64,000 nucleotides of DNA from Rugalucina vietnamica (lineage: Eukaryota; Mollusca; Bivalvia; Lucinida; Lucinidae): assembly GCA_964017185.1 (NCBI GenBank), contig OZ024871.1, positions 30,232,488 through 30,296,487 of the forward strand, in the 5' to 3' direction. Below are positions 54,011-64,000 of this stretch, piece by piece. The translations under genes and the position numbers were made by a program. Under the pieces are notes generated by a model. That model was given only the letters and a program-made list of their open reading frames with translations. It was not told the origin of the DNA and searched no databases. Position 1 is the first letter of the stretch, and each line of letters starts with the position of its first letter.

Positions 54011-55700
54011 CCAGAGGACCAATGGTCCTGAGAACGCTCACCTGAAGCCTGATCCTGGAGTATTAAGTCATTATGAAATGACCTTGACCTTGAATACTCA
54101 CACACCTTTATTGAATTCATAAGTTGTCTGCATCTGCAAAGATTCAGGTCTCAGGCTGCAATAGTTTACAAACCCAGTGATTTCCGAGAAAACTATAATT
54201 TTAATTTCGATATTCAAATGACCTTGGGTCAAGGTCAAGAAATGACCTTGGCCTTCATTAATTACTTACCTTCATTGACTCCATCGGTTGTCTGCATCTA
54301 GCAACTTTCAGGTCTCAGACTGCAACAGTTTCCAAAATATCCATTGTTTTCGCCTTTTCCCATGTAAAAGCCTATGTTTCCAAAATTGACCTTGCCGTAA
54401 AATAGGTCAAGGTCATCCTATGGTCATCATTTGATCAAACTATGATGGGCTGGAGTCCCAAATGCTACATACCAAGTTTCGCGAAAATTGGCCTGCCGGT
54501 TCTGGAGAAGAAGATTTTTGAGTGGTTTTTACCATATATGGGCGTGGCAGCCATCTTGGTCATGTGACCTGGATTTCACGATCAAACTTTCGTCTCCCCT
54601 ACCCATGGATGCTCCACATAAAATTTCACTTTGATTGGCCCAGCAGTTTCAGAGAAGAAGATCTGTGAAAAGTGTGTATGGACGACAGACTGGCCAAGGT
54701 CAAGAGATAACCTTGACCTAAATTAATCACATACCTTCATCTACTCCATTAGTTGTTTGCATCCACCACTTTTCAGGCATCAGGCTGCAATAGTTTTCAA
54801 AAAATCCATAGTTTTCACTTTTTCCCATGTAAAAGCCTATGTTTCCAAAATTGACCTTGCCGTAAAATCGGTCAAGGTCATCCTCGGGTCATCATTTTAT
54901 CAAACTATGATGGGCTGGAGTCCCAAATGCTACATACCAAGTTTCATGAAAATCGGCCTGCGGGTTCTGGAGAAGAAGATTTTTGAGTGGTTTTTACCAT
55001 ATATGGGCGTGGCGGCCATCTTGGTCATGTGACCTGGATTATTTATATATACATTGGTTCCCCCTTCCCATAGATGCTTCATGTAAAATTTGGCTTTGAT
55101 TGGCCAAGCGGTTTCAGAGAAGAAGATGTTTGAATATTATGATAATATACATGTATATTGCCCCGGGGTGGGGGCGGATGAGCCCCTGGTGCCCAATTTT
55201 TTTTCAGAATCATTAATATTCAGTCCTACTGCTCATTTTCTGCAAGATTTTTCCTTTAAATGACAATTTAACAATTTTTCCCATTCAAATGCAAAGGCGA
55301 CCTATGTTGACCTTGCCGTAAAATAAGTCAAGGTCACCGCAAGGTCATGATTTATATACACATTGTAGTACTTGAGTCATCGATGCTTCATGCCAAGTTT
55401 GGTTGAAATCGGTCCAGTGGTTCCGGAGAAGAAGATTTTTGAAGGGTTTTTACCATATATGGGCATGGCGGCCATCTTGGTCATGTGACCTGGATTATTT
55501 ATATACACATTGGTTCCCCCTTCCCATAGATGCTTCATGTAAAATTTGGCTTTGATTGGCCAAGCTGTTTCAGAGAAGAAGATCTTTGAAAATGGTGGAC
55601 GACGGACAGACGGACGACGGACGGACGGACGACGGACGGACGACGGAGCATGGGTATACTATAAGCTCACCTTGTGAGCCTGACGGCTCAGGTGAGCTAA
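54011..55700 (+). mobile_element. Helitron-like element inserted in the 59-bp satellite
   Basis: CCAGAGGACCAATGGTCCTG at the start, hairpin GAGCCTGACGGCTC and GGTGAGCTAA at the end. The left flank ends GTAAGA and the right begins TAATCAG; joining them restores the satellite word GTAAGATAATCAG. Insertion is thus between A and T with no duplication, as for Helitrons. Three to four modules with TTGACC..GGTCAAGGTCA and 'gcggccatcttggtcatg', then GACG-type microsatellite at 55600-55640. No Rep/helicase. Confidence 0.85.
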
Positions 55701-55993
55701 TAATCAGAACTATAGGTAAAACTTCTCAAAGGGCCTAAACTGCTGAAAGAAATATATGATAATCAGAACTGTAGGTAACACTTCTCACAGGGCCTAAACT
55801 GCTGAAAGAAATGTATGATAATCAGAACTGTAGGTAACACTTCTCACAGGGCCTAAACTACTGAAAGAAATGTAAGATAATCAGAACTATAGGTAAAACT
55901 TCTCACAGGGCCTAAATTGCTGAAAGAAATATAAGATAATCAGAACTGTAGGTAACACTTCTCACAGGGCCTAAACTGCTGAAAGAAATATAT
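55701..55993. repeat. 59-bp exon-derived satellite, block 2
   Basis: About five further units, resuming exactly where block 1 was cut. Confidence 0.95.
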
Positions 55994-56226
55994 GAGCCGC
56001 TGCAGGAGAAAACCAAAATTTTGCATATGCGAAAAAAAGGCGCTGATCAGCTTCGCAGTAACCGCGAAGCTGATCATCGCCTTTGTTTTCGCTACACAGA
56101 TAGTACAATTCCTCTTCTTCTTAAATCCGAAATTTCAAGCTTCTTACCTTCTTCTGTGGCTGTACAGCCTGGTTTGTGTCGGATCTGGTCGGAACCCAAA
56201 TTGTTGGTTTTCTCACGTACAGGCTC
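55994..56226. mobile_element. GAGCC hairpin MITE inside the satellite
   Basis: GAGCCGCTGCAGGAGAAAAC ... GTTTTCTCACGTACAGGCTC, atat on both sides. Core GATCAGCTTCGCAGT / AACCGCGAAGCTGATC has one mismatch. Confidence 0.92.
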
Positions 56227-56348
56227 ATATGATAATCAGAACTGTAGGTAACACTTCTCAAAGGGCCTAAACTGCTGGAAGAAATGTATGATAATCAGAA
56301 CTGTAGGTAACACTTCTCACAGGGCCTAAACTGCTGAAAGAAATATAT
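56227..56348. repeat. 59-bp exon-derived satellite, block 3
   Basis: Two more units, ending at a further MITE. Confidence 0.93.
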
Positions 56349-56403
56349 GAGTCGTGTCATGAAAAAACAAACAGTATGGTTTCCGAACAGGTCCAACATA
56401 AAA

Positions 56404-59400
56404 CCAGAGGACCAATGGTCCTGTAAACGCTCACCTGAGACCTGAGATATATACATGTACCAATAAACTTGTTAGACTAGAATGGTACAATGCATGTATA
56501 TAACCCTAGGGCAGGGTCAGAACAACTCCTGGAGTCAATGTCTTTTTCAAATCATAAAAATTCAGTCCATTTGCCTATTAACTGCAAGTTTTGTCCTTCA
56601 AATGACATTTTAACAATTTTCTCCATTCAAATGCATGGGCGATCTAAGTTGACCTTGCCATGAAATAGGTCAAGGTCATCCCAGTGTCATGATTTATACA
56701 AATTTTGTAGACCTCCGTTCCTTAATGCTTCATGCCAAGTTTCAAAATCATAGGCCTTCTGATTCTGAAGAAGAAGATTTTCACAAATTTTTGCTATTTA
56801 TAGCCATGGCGGCCATCTTGGTCATGTGACCTTGACCGTTTATATAAACTTCCATTTCCTCTTCCTAAGGATGCTCCACATAAAATTTGGCTTTGATTGG
56901 CTAAGCAGTTTCTGAGAAAAAGCTGTTTGAATATTATGGTCATCTACATGTATATAGCTGCGGGGCAGGGGCAGACAACCCCTGGGCCTAAAATATTTTC
57001 ATAAGCATAAATCTTCTGTCCATTTGCTCATTCCTAGCAAGTTTTCTGCCATTACATGACATTTCCCTATTTTTTCCCATTCAAATGCATGGGTGACCTA
57101 AGTTGACCTTGCCGTAAAATAGGTCAAGGTCATCCCAGGGTCATGATTTATATAAACTTTGTAGAGCTCCATTCCCAGATGCTTCATACCAAGTTTCAAA
57201 ATCATAGGCCTTCTGGGTCTAAAGAAGAAGATTTTTAAACGTTTTTGCTATTTATAGCCATGGTGGCCATCTTGGTCATGTGACCTTGACCATTTATACA
57301 AATTTTCATTCCCTCTTCCTAAGGATGCTCCATAAAAAGTTTGGCTTTGATTGGCCTAGCGGTTTCAGAGCAGAAGATGTTTCAATATTATGGTCATATA
57401 CATGTATATAGCCCCGGGGCAGGGGCAGACAAATCCCTGTGCCCAAAATATTTTCTTAAACATAAATCTTCTGTCCATTTGCTCATTTCTAGCAAGTTTT
57501 CTGCCATTTAATTACATTTTCCTATTTTTTCCCATTCCAATGCATGGGAGACCTAAGTTGACCTTGCCGTAAAATAGGTCAAGGTCATCCCAGGGTCATG
57601 ATTTATATAAACTTTGTAGAGCTCCATTCCCAGATCCAATCAGTTTGTAGACATCCACTCCCCAGATTGTCTCAGTGATCATGATATTGTTTCTGGAACG
57701 CTGAAGATTGTTATTCCCCCCATTAAGAAACCTCGGAGGAAGGTGTATCGGTACCAGAAAGGTGATTATGAATCTATGAGGGCAGAAACATTAAAATTTG
57801 CAAAGGAAAAGTATTTCAATGGCTACTCGGATACCCGTTCGGTTCAGGGAAATTTCAATCTTATTACATCTTTCATTCAGGACTCGGCAGATAAGCATAT
57901 CCCATCAAAAACAAGTGGCTCTGTCTTTTCTGTCCCATGGATAACTCCTGAGATAAGGAGGAAGATTCGCAGGAAAAATATAACTCATGCAAAAGCTAAG
58001 AAAACTGGAAGTGCAAAAATTAGATCTAAATTTGAAAACTTAAGAAGGGAAATCAAAGCTGATATAAGGAAGCAGCATGACCTTTATGTCAATAACTTGG
58101 TAGGGGACGTTAAGGCTAATCCCAGGGATTTTTATAGGTATATCAATAGTCAGAGGAAAGATACCCAAGGCATTCCCCCTTTGAAAAAGAAAAATGGAAG
58201 TGGTATTGCTCAATCAGATTTCGAAAAAGCAGAAGAATTTAATGGACAGTTCACAGATGTATTTACCAAAACGGTACACAACCAAGTCCCACTTCTGGAT
58301 AGGTCGGCCCCATTCATGGATGAAATTGTTGTAACAAAGGAAGGAGTAACAAAACTCCTTAAAGGTCTGAACCCATCTAAAGCCTTAGGACCTGATGAAC
58401 TCCATCCTAGAGTCCTTAAAGAATTGGCAAAAGAATTAGGACCTGTATTTGCACATCTCTTCCAGCAGTCAATCAATACGGGTGAAAGCCCAAAGGAACG
58501 GTCACTTGCTAATATTTGTCCACTTTTCAAGAAAGGTGACAGGTCCCTTGCTTGTAATTACCGCCCAGTTTCTCTGACTTGTATTCCTTGCAAACTTCTA
58601 GAACATATTGTCTGCTCAAATATCATGGGTCATCTTGACCAGTATAATCTTTTGTCGGACAAACAGCATGCATTCAGGAAATGGCATAGTTGTGAAACTC
58701 AGTTAATTACAGTGATGAATGATTGGGCAAAAATATTGGACAAAAAGGGTCAGGTTGACACTTTTATTTTGGACTTTGAAAAAGCTTTTGACACCCCTCC
58801 ACATGAACTTCTTAAAAGCAAATTGTTTAGTTATGGTATAGGTGGAAAGACATTGGAATGGATAAATGCTTTTTTGTGCTTCAGGCAGCAAAGGGTAGTA
58901 GTTAATGGTGTTAAATCTGACTGGGCCCCTGTTGTGTCTGGTGTCCCTCAGGGCACCGTTCTCGGTCCATTGTTGTTCTCCTTGTACATAAATGACATAC
59001 CCGTTGGCATTGACTCTCAAATCAGGCTTTTTGCTGATGACTGTGTTTGTTACCGTGAAATTAAAACAGTAGAAGATACATTGAAACTTCAGAAAGACAT
59101 TGACCTTTTAGGGAGCTGGGCCCGAAAATGGGGCATGAGATTTCAACCTGTCAAATGCAACATGATGCAGCTGACAAATAAGCGGATAAATAAAATTGAG
59201 GCCTCATACACCCTCGAGGGAACGGTTTTGGAAAATGTTGATAGCATTAAATATCTAGGTGTAACAATTACAAATGACCTCAAGTGGAATACCCATATCA
59301 ATAATATCTGTACTAAAGCCAACAGAACACTTGGATTCTTGAGGAGAAACTTATTTTCTTGCCCCCAAGATGTTAAAGAAGCAGCTTATAAAGGACTGGT

Positions 59401-60712
59401 GCGCCCAGTCCTGGAATATGGAAGTTCTGTTTGGGATCCTCATACTAAATGCCTCCAGGAGGAATTGGAGAAGGTTCAGAATCGTGCCGCTAGATTTGTA
59501 ACTAGGAATTATACTTTCGAGGAAGGTAGTATGACTGGCATTCTTGAACAACTCAGATGGGAATCTCTCAAGAAAAGGAGGACGGATAATCGACTTATAT
59601 TACTATACAAAGGTCTGAAGGGTAAAGCCAGAATACCTACAGATGACCTTATCCCAAAGACTAGGCGTTGTAGAAATAGCCACTCCAAGGCATTTCAGCT
59701 TCCATCTGCTAGTATAGAGAGGCCTATATAGTTTCTTTCCCCAGACTATCAGGGACTGGAATGACCTCCCTGACTCTCTGTTTTCTACTGCTGAAATGTC
59801 AGATGATTGTGTGTCCAAGTTCGCTTCACTCGTGCGTTCAAGGGACTAATTTCCCCCCCCCATCCGAACCCCCTGGTGAAATAATGTCATTTGGCGTGTC
59901 ACCAGTAAACTATTCTGATTCTGATTCTGATGCTTCACACCAAGTTTCAAAATCATAGGCCTTCTGGTTCTGAAGAAGAAGATTTTTAAACGTTTTTGCT
60001 ATTTATAGCCATGGTGGCCATGTGACCTTGACCATTTGGTCATGTGACCATGACCATTTATATAAACTTTCATTCCCCCTTCCCAAGGATGCTCCACATG
60101 AAGTTTGGCTTTGATTGGCCTAGCGGTTTCAGAGAAGAAGATGTTTGAATATTATGGTCATATACATGTATATAGCCCCAGGGTAGGGGCAGACAACCCC
60201 CCAGGGGCTAAAATTTTCCATTAACATTAATCTTCTGTCCATTTGCCTATTCCCAGTAAGTTTTACCCATTAAATAGCATTTTACCATTTTTTCCCATTC
60301 AAATGCATTGGCGACCTAAGTTGACCTTGCCGTAAAATAAGTCAAGGTCATCCTAGGGTCATGATTTATATAAACTATGATGGGCCCACGTCCCCAATGC
60401 TACATATTAAGTTTCGTGGAAATCGGCCCACTGGTTCTGGAGAAGATTTTTAAAGGTTTTTGCTATTTGTAGCCATGGCGGCCATCTTGGTCATGTGACC
60501 TGGACCATTTATATAAACTTTCGATCCCCCTTCCTAAGGATGCTCCACATGAAGTTTGGCTTTGATTGGCCAAGTGGTTTCAGAGGAGAAGATCTTTGAA
60601 ATTGTGGACAATGGACGGACGGATGACGACGGACGACGACGGGCGACAGACGGACGCCGTAGCATGGGTATACTATAAGCTCACCTGTGAGCCTTAGGCT
60701 CAGGTGAGCTAA
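56404..60712 (+). mobile_element. Helitron-like element carrying a LINE insertion
   Basis: Starts CCAGAGGACCAATGGTCCTG, ends GAGCCTTAGGCTC plus AGGTGAGCTAA. Without the LINE (57636-59931) it is about 2.0 kb with four modules of about 430 bp and a GACGAC microsatellite near 60610-60655. The modules flanking the LINE match each other, which dates the LINE as later. Confidence 0.85.
57636..59931 (+). mobile_element. LINE of the CR1/Jockey superfamily, 5'-truncated
   Basis: The first 30 codons are the end of the endonuclease domain (SPDCLSDHDIVSGTLK), so truncation fell inside that domain. A long open frame to 59731 follows: KERSLANICPLFKKGDRS, NYRPVSLT, DFEKAFDT, GVPQGTVLGPLLFSLYINDI and the catalytic FADD. 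Near 59728 a single frameshift moves the C-terminal SFFPQTIRDWNDLPDSLF segment to the next frame (stop at about 59850). The 3' end is a short (CTGATT)n run, typical of the group. The target reads CCCAGAT|GCTTCA in sister modules; only GAT could be duplicated. One frameshift in some 700 codons suggests recent insertion. Confidence 0.9.
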
Positions 60713-60970
60713 AAAGCACAGAAGATGGATAGAGGTGGGAAATCATTGATTTATAAAAAAGTGGGATTGTACTATCCATGCATAAAAAACAAAGGCGTTG
60801 ATTAGCTTTGCAGTTACCCCAAAACTGATCAGCATCTTTGTTTTCGCATATATGCAAAATCTTATTTTTCTCATGATGCGGCTCATATTGATAATATAAA
60901 ACAAGGACTTCTCATTAAAGGGGAAAAAATGGCATGAATTTAATATTTTTTTTTCATTACAGCAGCATTT

Positions 60971-62448
60971 TTAGCTCACCTGAGCCGACGGCTCAAAGGC
61001 GAGCTTATAGGATAGGTAGGTATCCGTCGTCCGTCCGTCGTCGTCCACAATTTCAAATGACATCTCCTCTGAAGCTGTGTGCCAAAACATTTGATATTTG
61101 GCATAAAGCACCCACAGGAGGGGGGAACCAAAAATGTTGTTTTTTGTTCAGATCGGATTAGAACTCTGGTTGCCATGGCAACTTATACGTCCCATAGACT
61201 TATAATGGAAAAAAAGTGGAAATTGCAAATTTTTGCTTCCTCATTGGAGATATTTGAGATTTATTTTTAGAGAAATGTTTATTGAGTAGTGCTCTACGTT
61301 TCAAATGACCTTCATCCTGATCGCTTATTTTGATTGGTTGCTGGGGTCCCAAAAAGGACAAATTTTCGAAAAAATCTTTAAAAATCTTCACCTCAGAAAC
61401 TGTTTGCTTTAAGAAACTGATACTTTGCATAAATGTTCCTGGCATTAGCCTCTACAAAAAAGTTGTTTTTTGTTCCAGTCAGATAAGAACTCTGGTTGCT
61501 ATGGCAACTTTCAGTTTCCATAGACTTATAATGGGAAAAGTGAATATTTGCTATTTCTGCAGTCTCATTGGAGATATTTGAATTTTATTTTTAGAGAAAT
61601 GTTTATTGAGTAATGCACTATGTTTCAGATGACCTTCATCCTGATTGCTTATTTTGATTGGTTGCTGGGGCCCCAAAAAGGGCAAATTTTCGAAAAAAAA
61701 TCTTTAAAAATCTTCTCAGAAACTGTTTGCTTAATGAAGTTGATACTTTGCATACATGTTCCTGGCATTAGCCTCTACAAAAAAAGTTGTTTTTTGTTCG
61801 AGTCAGATAAGAACTCTGGTTGCTATGGCAACTTTCAGTTTCCATAGACTTATAATGGGAAAAGTGAAAATTTGCTATTTCTGCAGTCTCATTGGAGATA
61901 TTCGAATTTTATTTTTAGAGAAATGTTTATTGAGTAATGCACTACGTTTCAGATGACCTTCATCCTGATCGCTTATTTTGATTGGTTGCTGGGGCCGCCA
62001 AAAGGGCAAATTTTCGAAAAAATCTTTAAAAATCTTCTTCTCAGAAAGCGTTTGCTTTATGAAGCTGATGCTTTGCATACATGTTCCTGGCATTAGCCTC
62101 TACAAAAAAGCTTTTTTTTTGTTCCAGTCAGATAAGAACTCTGGTTGCTATGGCTACTTTCAGTTTCCATAGACTTATAATGGGGAAAAGTGAAAATTTG
62201 CTATTTCTGCAGTCTCATTGGAGATTTTGCAGAAATGTTTATTTAGTAGTCCTCTATGTTAAAATATATTACTTTTGCACTAATACCTTATTTTGATTGG
62301 TTGCTGGGACTCCAAAAAAGGTAAATTTTCATTAATTATTTGAGTATTAGAAGTCAAGTTTACTTTTACATTGACCAACATGACCTTAGCTAAAGGTCAT
62401 GCAAGACCGAATCTCAGGTGAGCGATTTCAGGACCAATGGTCCTCTGG
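60971..62448 (-). mobile_element. Helitron-like element, minus strand, different core repeats
   Basis: Ends as in the other copies (TTAGCTCACCTGAGCCGACG..; CAGGACCAATGGTCCTCTGG). The core is a different tandem repeat: three to four units of about 322 bp (start words near 61272, 61598, 61919, 62235) with 'tgattggttgctggg', 'actctggttgctatggcaac' and 'ccatagacttataatggg'. Microsatellite GTCCGTCGTC at 61024-61045. Confidence 0.8.
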
Positions 62449-63408
62449 TTTATGTTTTAGTAGGATATAAATGTTTTCAGCTATTCAGTGTATACTATCC
62501 TTTACTAAAAACTTTTGATTTAATCTTGTGTAATCAAAATTTAGTTATATTAGTTTCAACAATTATAAAGTGTTTCCCAAATTCACAGGCAGGGCTTTTT
62601 CTCTATACAAAGCTACGTCCGGTTTCTGGTACCAATTTTTTCACAATTGGCTGAAAAAAGTACCATTTGACCTGAAACATTCCCAATTACAGACATGTGA
62701 TTCCTCCTGAAAATGAGGACCATCTCCCGGCCTCCAGGAAAGCCTCTAGAATCTCCCAGATGCTGAATTTTTTCCAAACTGTTTTGCACCGAAAAATATG
62801 GTAACGGTTACTAACCACTTTAAGAAGTGTCCATAACGTAATTAGCAAGCAGGGAAACCATAAGCAGTGGTGTCACTTTAGAGAATTGGATGGAGCAAGG
62901 CGTTAAATTGGCTCATGCATTGATAAAGGTACCTGTTCAACACAGGTAAAATCGAGGGTAAAATTTACTAATTGTTGGCCTGATTAACTTTTATTGCAGC
63001 ATAATTATTGTTTCTACAAGTGCCTTGGACCACAATAAGCACTCTGGTTAAATGAAATAGATCATTAAAGTTGAAGGATGCAGAGCAAAAAGAGACATAT
63101 ATTGCCGTTTTCTGCTCTGCCATTTGAGAAAATAAGAACAAAACATTGTACAAAAGCTACAACTTGTCACGATATTGTCATATCAATTCGTCTATTTTAA
63201 ACTCTAAAAACCAACAAAGAATAAGGCTGTCATGTCCCGTGCTTGTTTGTATCAGTTCCCTCCATTTTCAGGAATTCTTTCCATGTTTGAAAGAAAAATG
63301 TCTCCTTTCAAACAGATCCTTAGAAAATTTATAGCTTAACAAGCAACGTTTCGGTACTCTGACATACAAACTCTACACGCACATTTTTTGAGCATGTGGC
63401 CCTATGGC
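62449..63408. other. No gene recognised
   Basis: Unique-looking AT-rich sequence. MRPS7 exon 1 could lie here or beyond, but no convincing minus-strand donor with an upstream ATG was found. Confidence 0.35.
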
Positions 63409-63490
63409 TGTAACGATACGGCTGTCATCCGATACGATATGTATCGCGATACAGATAAACCGATACGATACATATCACGATATATCGGTG
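63409..63490. mobile_element. Possible hAT-like terminal region
   Basis: GGCTGTAACGATACGGC followed by repeated CGATACGATAYGTATCG-type words is the style of subterminal repeats in some animal hAT elements. No transposase seen. Weak. Confidence 0.3.
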
Positions 63491-63873
63491 TTATTATGAA
63501 GTGCTCGCTGGAGGTAAAATGACTACAGAAATTAATATATAAAAAATGAACCTAAATTGTGTCTGTTTGAATGTGGGTTACCAGGGAGTTTCCTTCGCCG
63601 ATTTGGGGGCTGATTACCGGACCCTTTCCCAATTGAAAAATGTGTAAAATTTCCCAATTTTCAGGTAAAAAATCCCCCCAAAAATATGAATATGAATTCC
63701 CAAAGTCTCTGCAGCCGAAAACTGCAGTAAAGAGGTTATCATTATTGTTTGGCAGTTTATGTTTAATCACAGTGGTAAGTTAGTAACGCTCGCAGATTTC
63801 TCCGAATTTAAAAAATACGGTACAGTATTTTTTAAAAGCTAAAACTTGTACCGTGGCGTGTATAGAGACTGGG

Positions 63874-63992
63874 TGCATGCGCAGATGGTTACAATACCGG
63901 GAAACAAGCACACGTGGTATCTAATTTTAGATCGTGGTTCCCGTTTTCGCTGTTCGCCCACGTCTGCACTCGGGAACAATAGACATGCGCAG
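63874..63992 (-). promoter_or_regulatory. Two NRF-1-like sites near window end
   Basis: CTGCGCATGCA at 63874-63884 and CTGCGCATGT at 63983-63992 (minus strand) resemble the NRF-1 site YGCGCAYGCGCR, common in promoters of nuclear genes for mitochondrial ribosomal proteins. They lie upstream of MRPS7 in its orientation. They may be its promoter or chance. Confidence 0.25.
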
Positions 63993-64000
63993 AGGCATGG

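Larger units (their letters stand above)
56349..60884. mobile_element. GAGCC MITE split by a Helitron-like element
   Basis: Left piece 56349-56403 (GAGTCGTGTCATG to GTCCAACATAAA), right piece 60713-60884 (AAGCACAGAAGATGG to TGATGCGGCTC). Flanked by atat on both sides. About 15 bases of the MITE are missing at the junction. Confidence 0.85.

Noticed and set aside
22815-56251. Recurring peptide ICENKGADQLRSNCEADQ in several frames
   Set aside because: Translation of the GAGCC MITE hairpin; the same DNA appears in both orientations and next to unrelated sequence.
53185-56348. CRISPR-like regular repeats
   Set aside because: Units are directly adjacent with no unique spacers, derive from an MRPS7 exon, and the genome is animal.
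58210-59551. Minus-strand frames opposite the LINE
   Set aside because: Shadows of the reverse-transcriptase frame.
63552-63770. Minus-strand 72-codon frame as MRPS7 exon 1
   Set aside because: No mitochondrial targeting character and no donor in the right phase; it may belong to a decayed hAT-like element.

Overview
This is animal nuclear DNA: AT-rich, intron-rich and crowded with repeats. The repeat types (pearl-like elements with tetranucleotide microsatellites, abundant MITEs, tRNA-derived SINEs, a retroelement reverse transcriptase with a GIPMGTN motif) and the two host genes fit a marine mollusc, most likely a bivalve. That identification is inference from repeat style, not a database match. 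No bacterial, organellar or CRISPR sequence was seen.

Two host genes can be assembled from the sequence by matching splice sites and codon phase. On the plus strand at 1387-13048, seven exons encode about 930 residues of a C2H2 zinc-finger protein. Its start exon lies outside the window. It has an acidic, charged middle, a duplicated 40-residue helical repeat and ten fingers, one of which (a C2HC finger) is completed only across a splice junction. On the minus strand at 47423-53228, five exons encode mitochondrial ribosomal protein uS7m (MRPS7), complete to its stop codon but lacking exon 1. A possible last exon of an unidentified gene sits at 29095-29183 (+).

The rest is mostly mobile DNA and satellites. 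1-1.3 kb: Helitron-like element and a MITE. 5.8-12.7 kb (introns of the zinc-finger gene): a TA-flanked MITE, a broken Penelope-like retroelement between two inverted MITEs, a 366-bp tandem duplication and minisatellites. 13.5-33 kb: scattered MITEs, detached 3' tails of the same retroelement, a two-type minisatellite at 17.1 kb, TTAA-flanked MITEs, a mariner end, a CRE-like motif cluster and a perfect 61-bp palindrome. 33.3 kb: a SINE. 34-41.8 kb: a satellite of about 187 bp whose two unit types tend to alternate. 42.9-46.6 kb: a pearl-like element, several MITEs and a second SINE. 46.8-62.4 kb: MRPS7 and its introns, filled with at least twelve copies of one hairpin MITE, four Helitron-like elements and a LINE.

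The most unusual structure is in and upstream of MRPS7 exon 2. The splice acceptor plus the first 45 or so bases of that exon have been tandemly amplified about 21 times into a 59-bp satellite. That satellite was invaded by MITEs and Helitron-like elements; one MITE was split by a Helitron-like element, which in turn received a LINE. This four-layer nest fixes the relative age of each element and supplies natural empty sites that define insertion preferences: 4-bp AWWT duplication for the MITE, and A^T without duplication for one Helitron-like copy.
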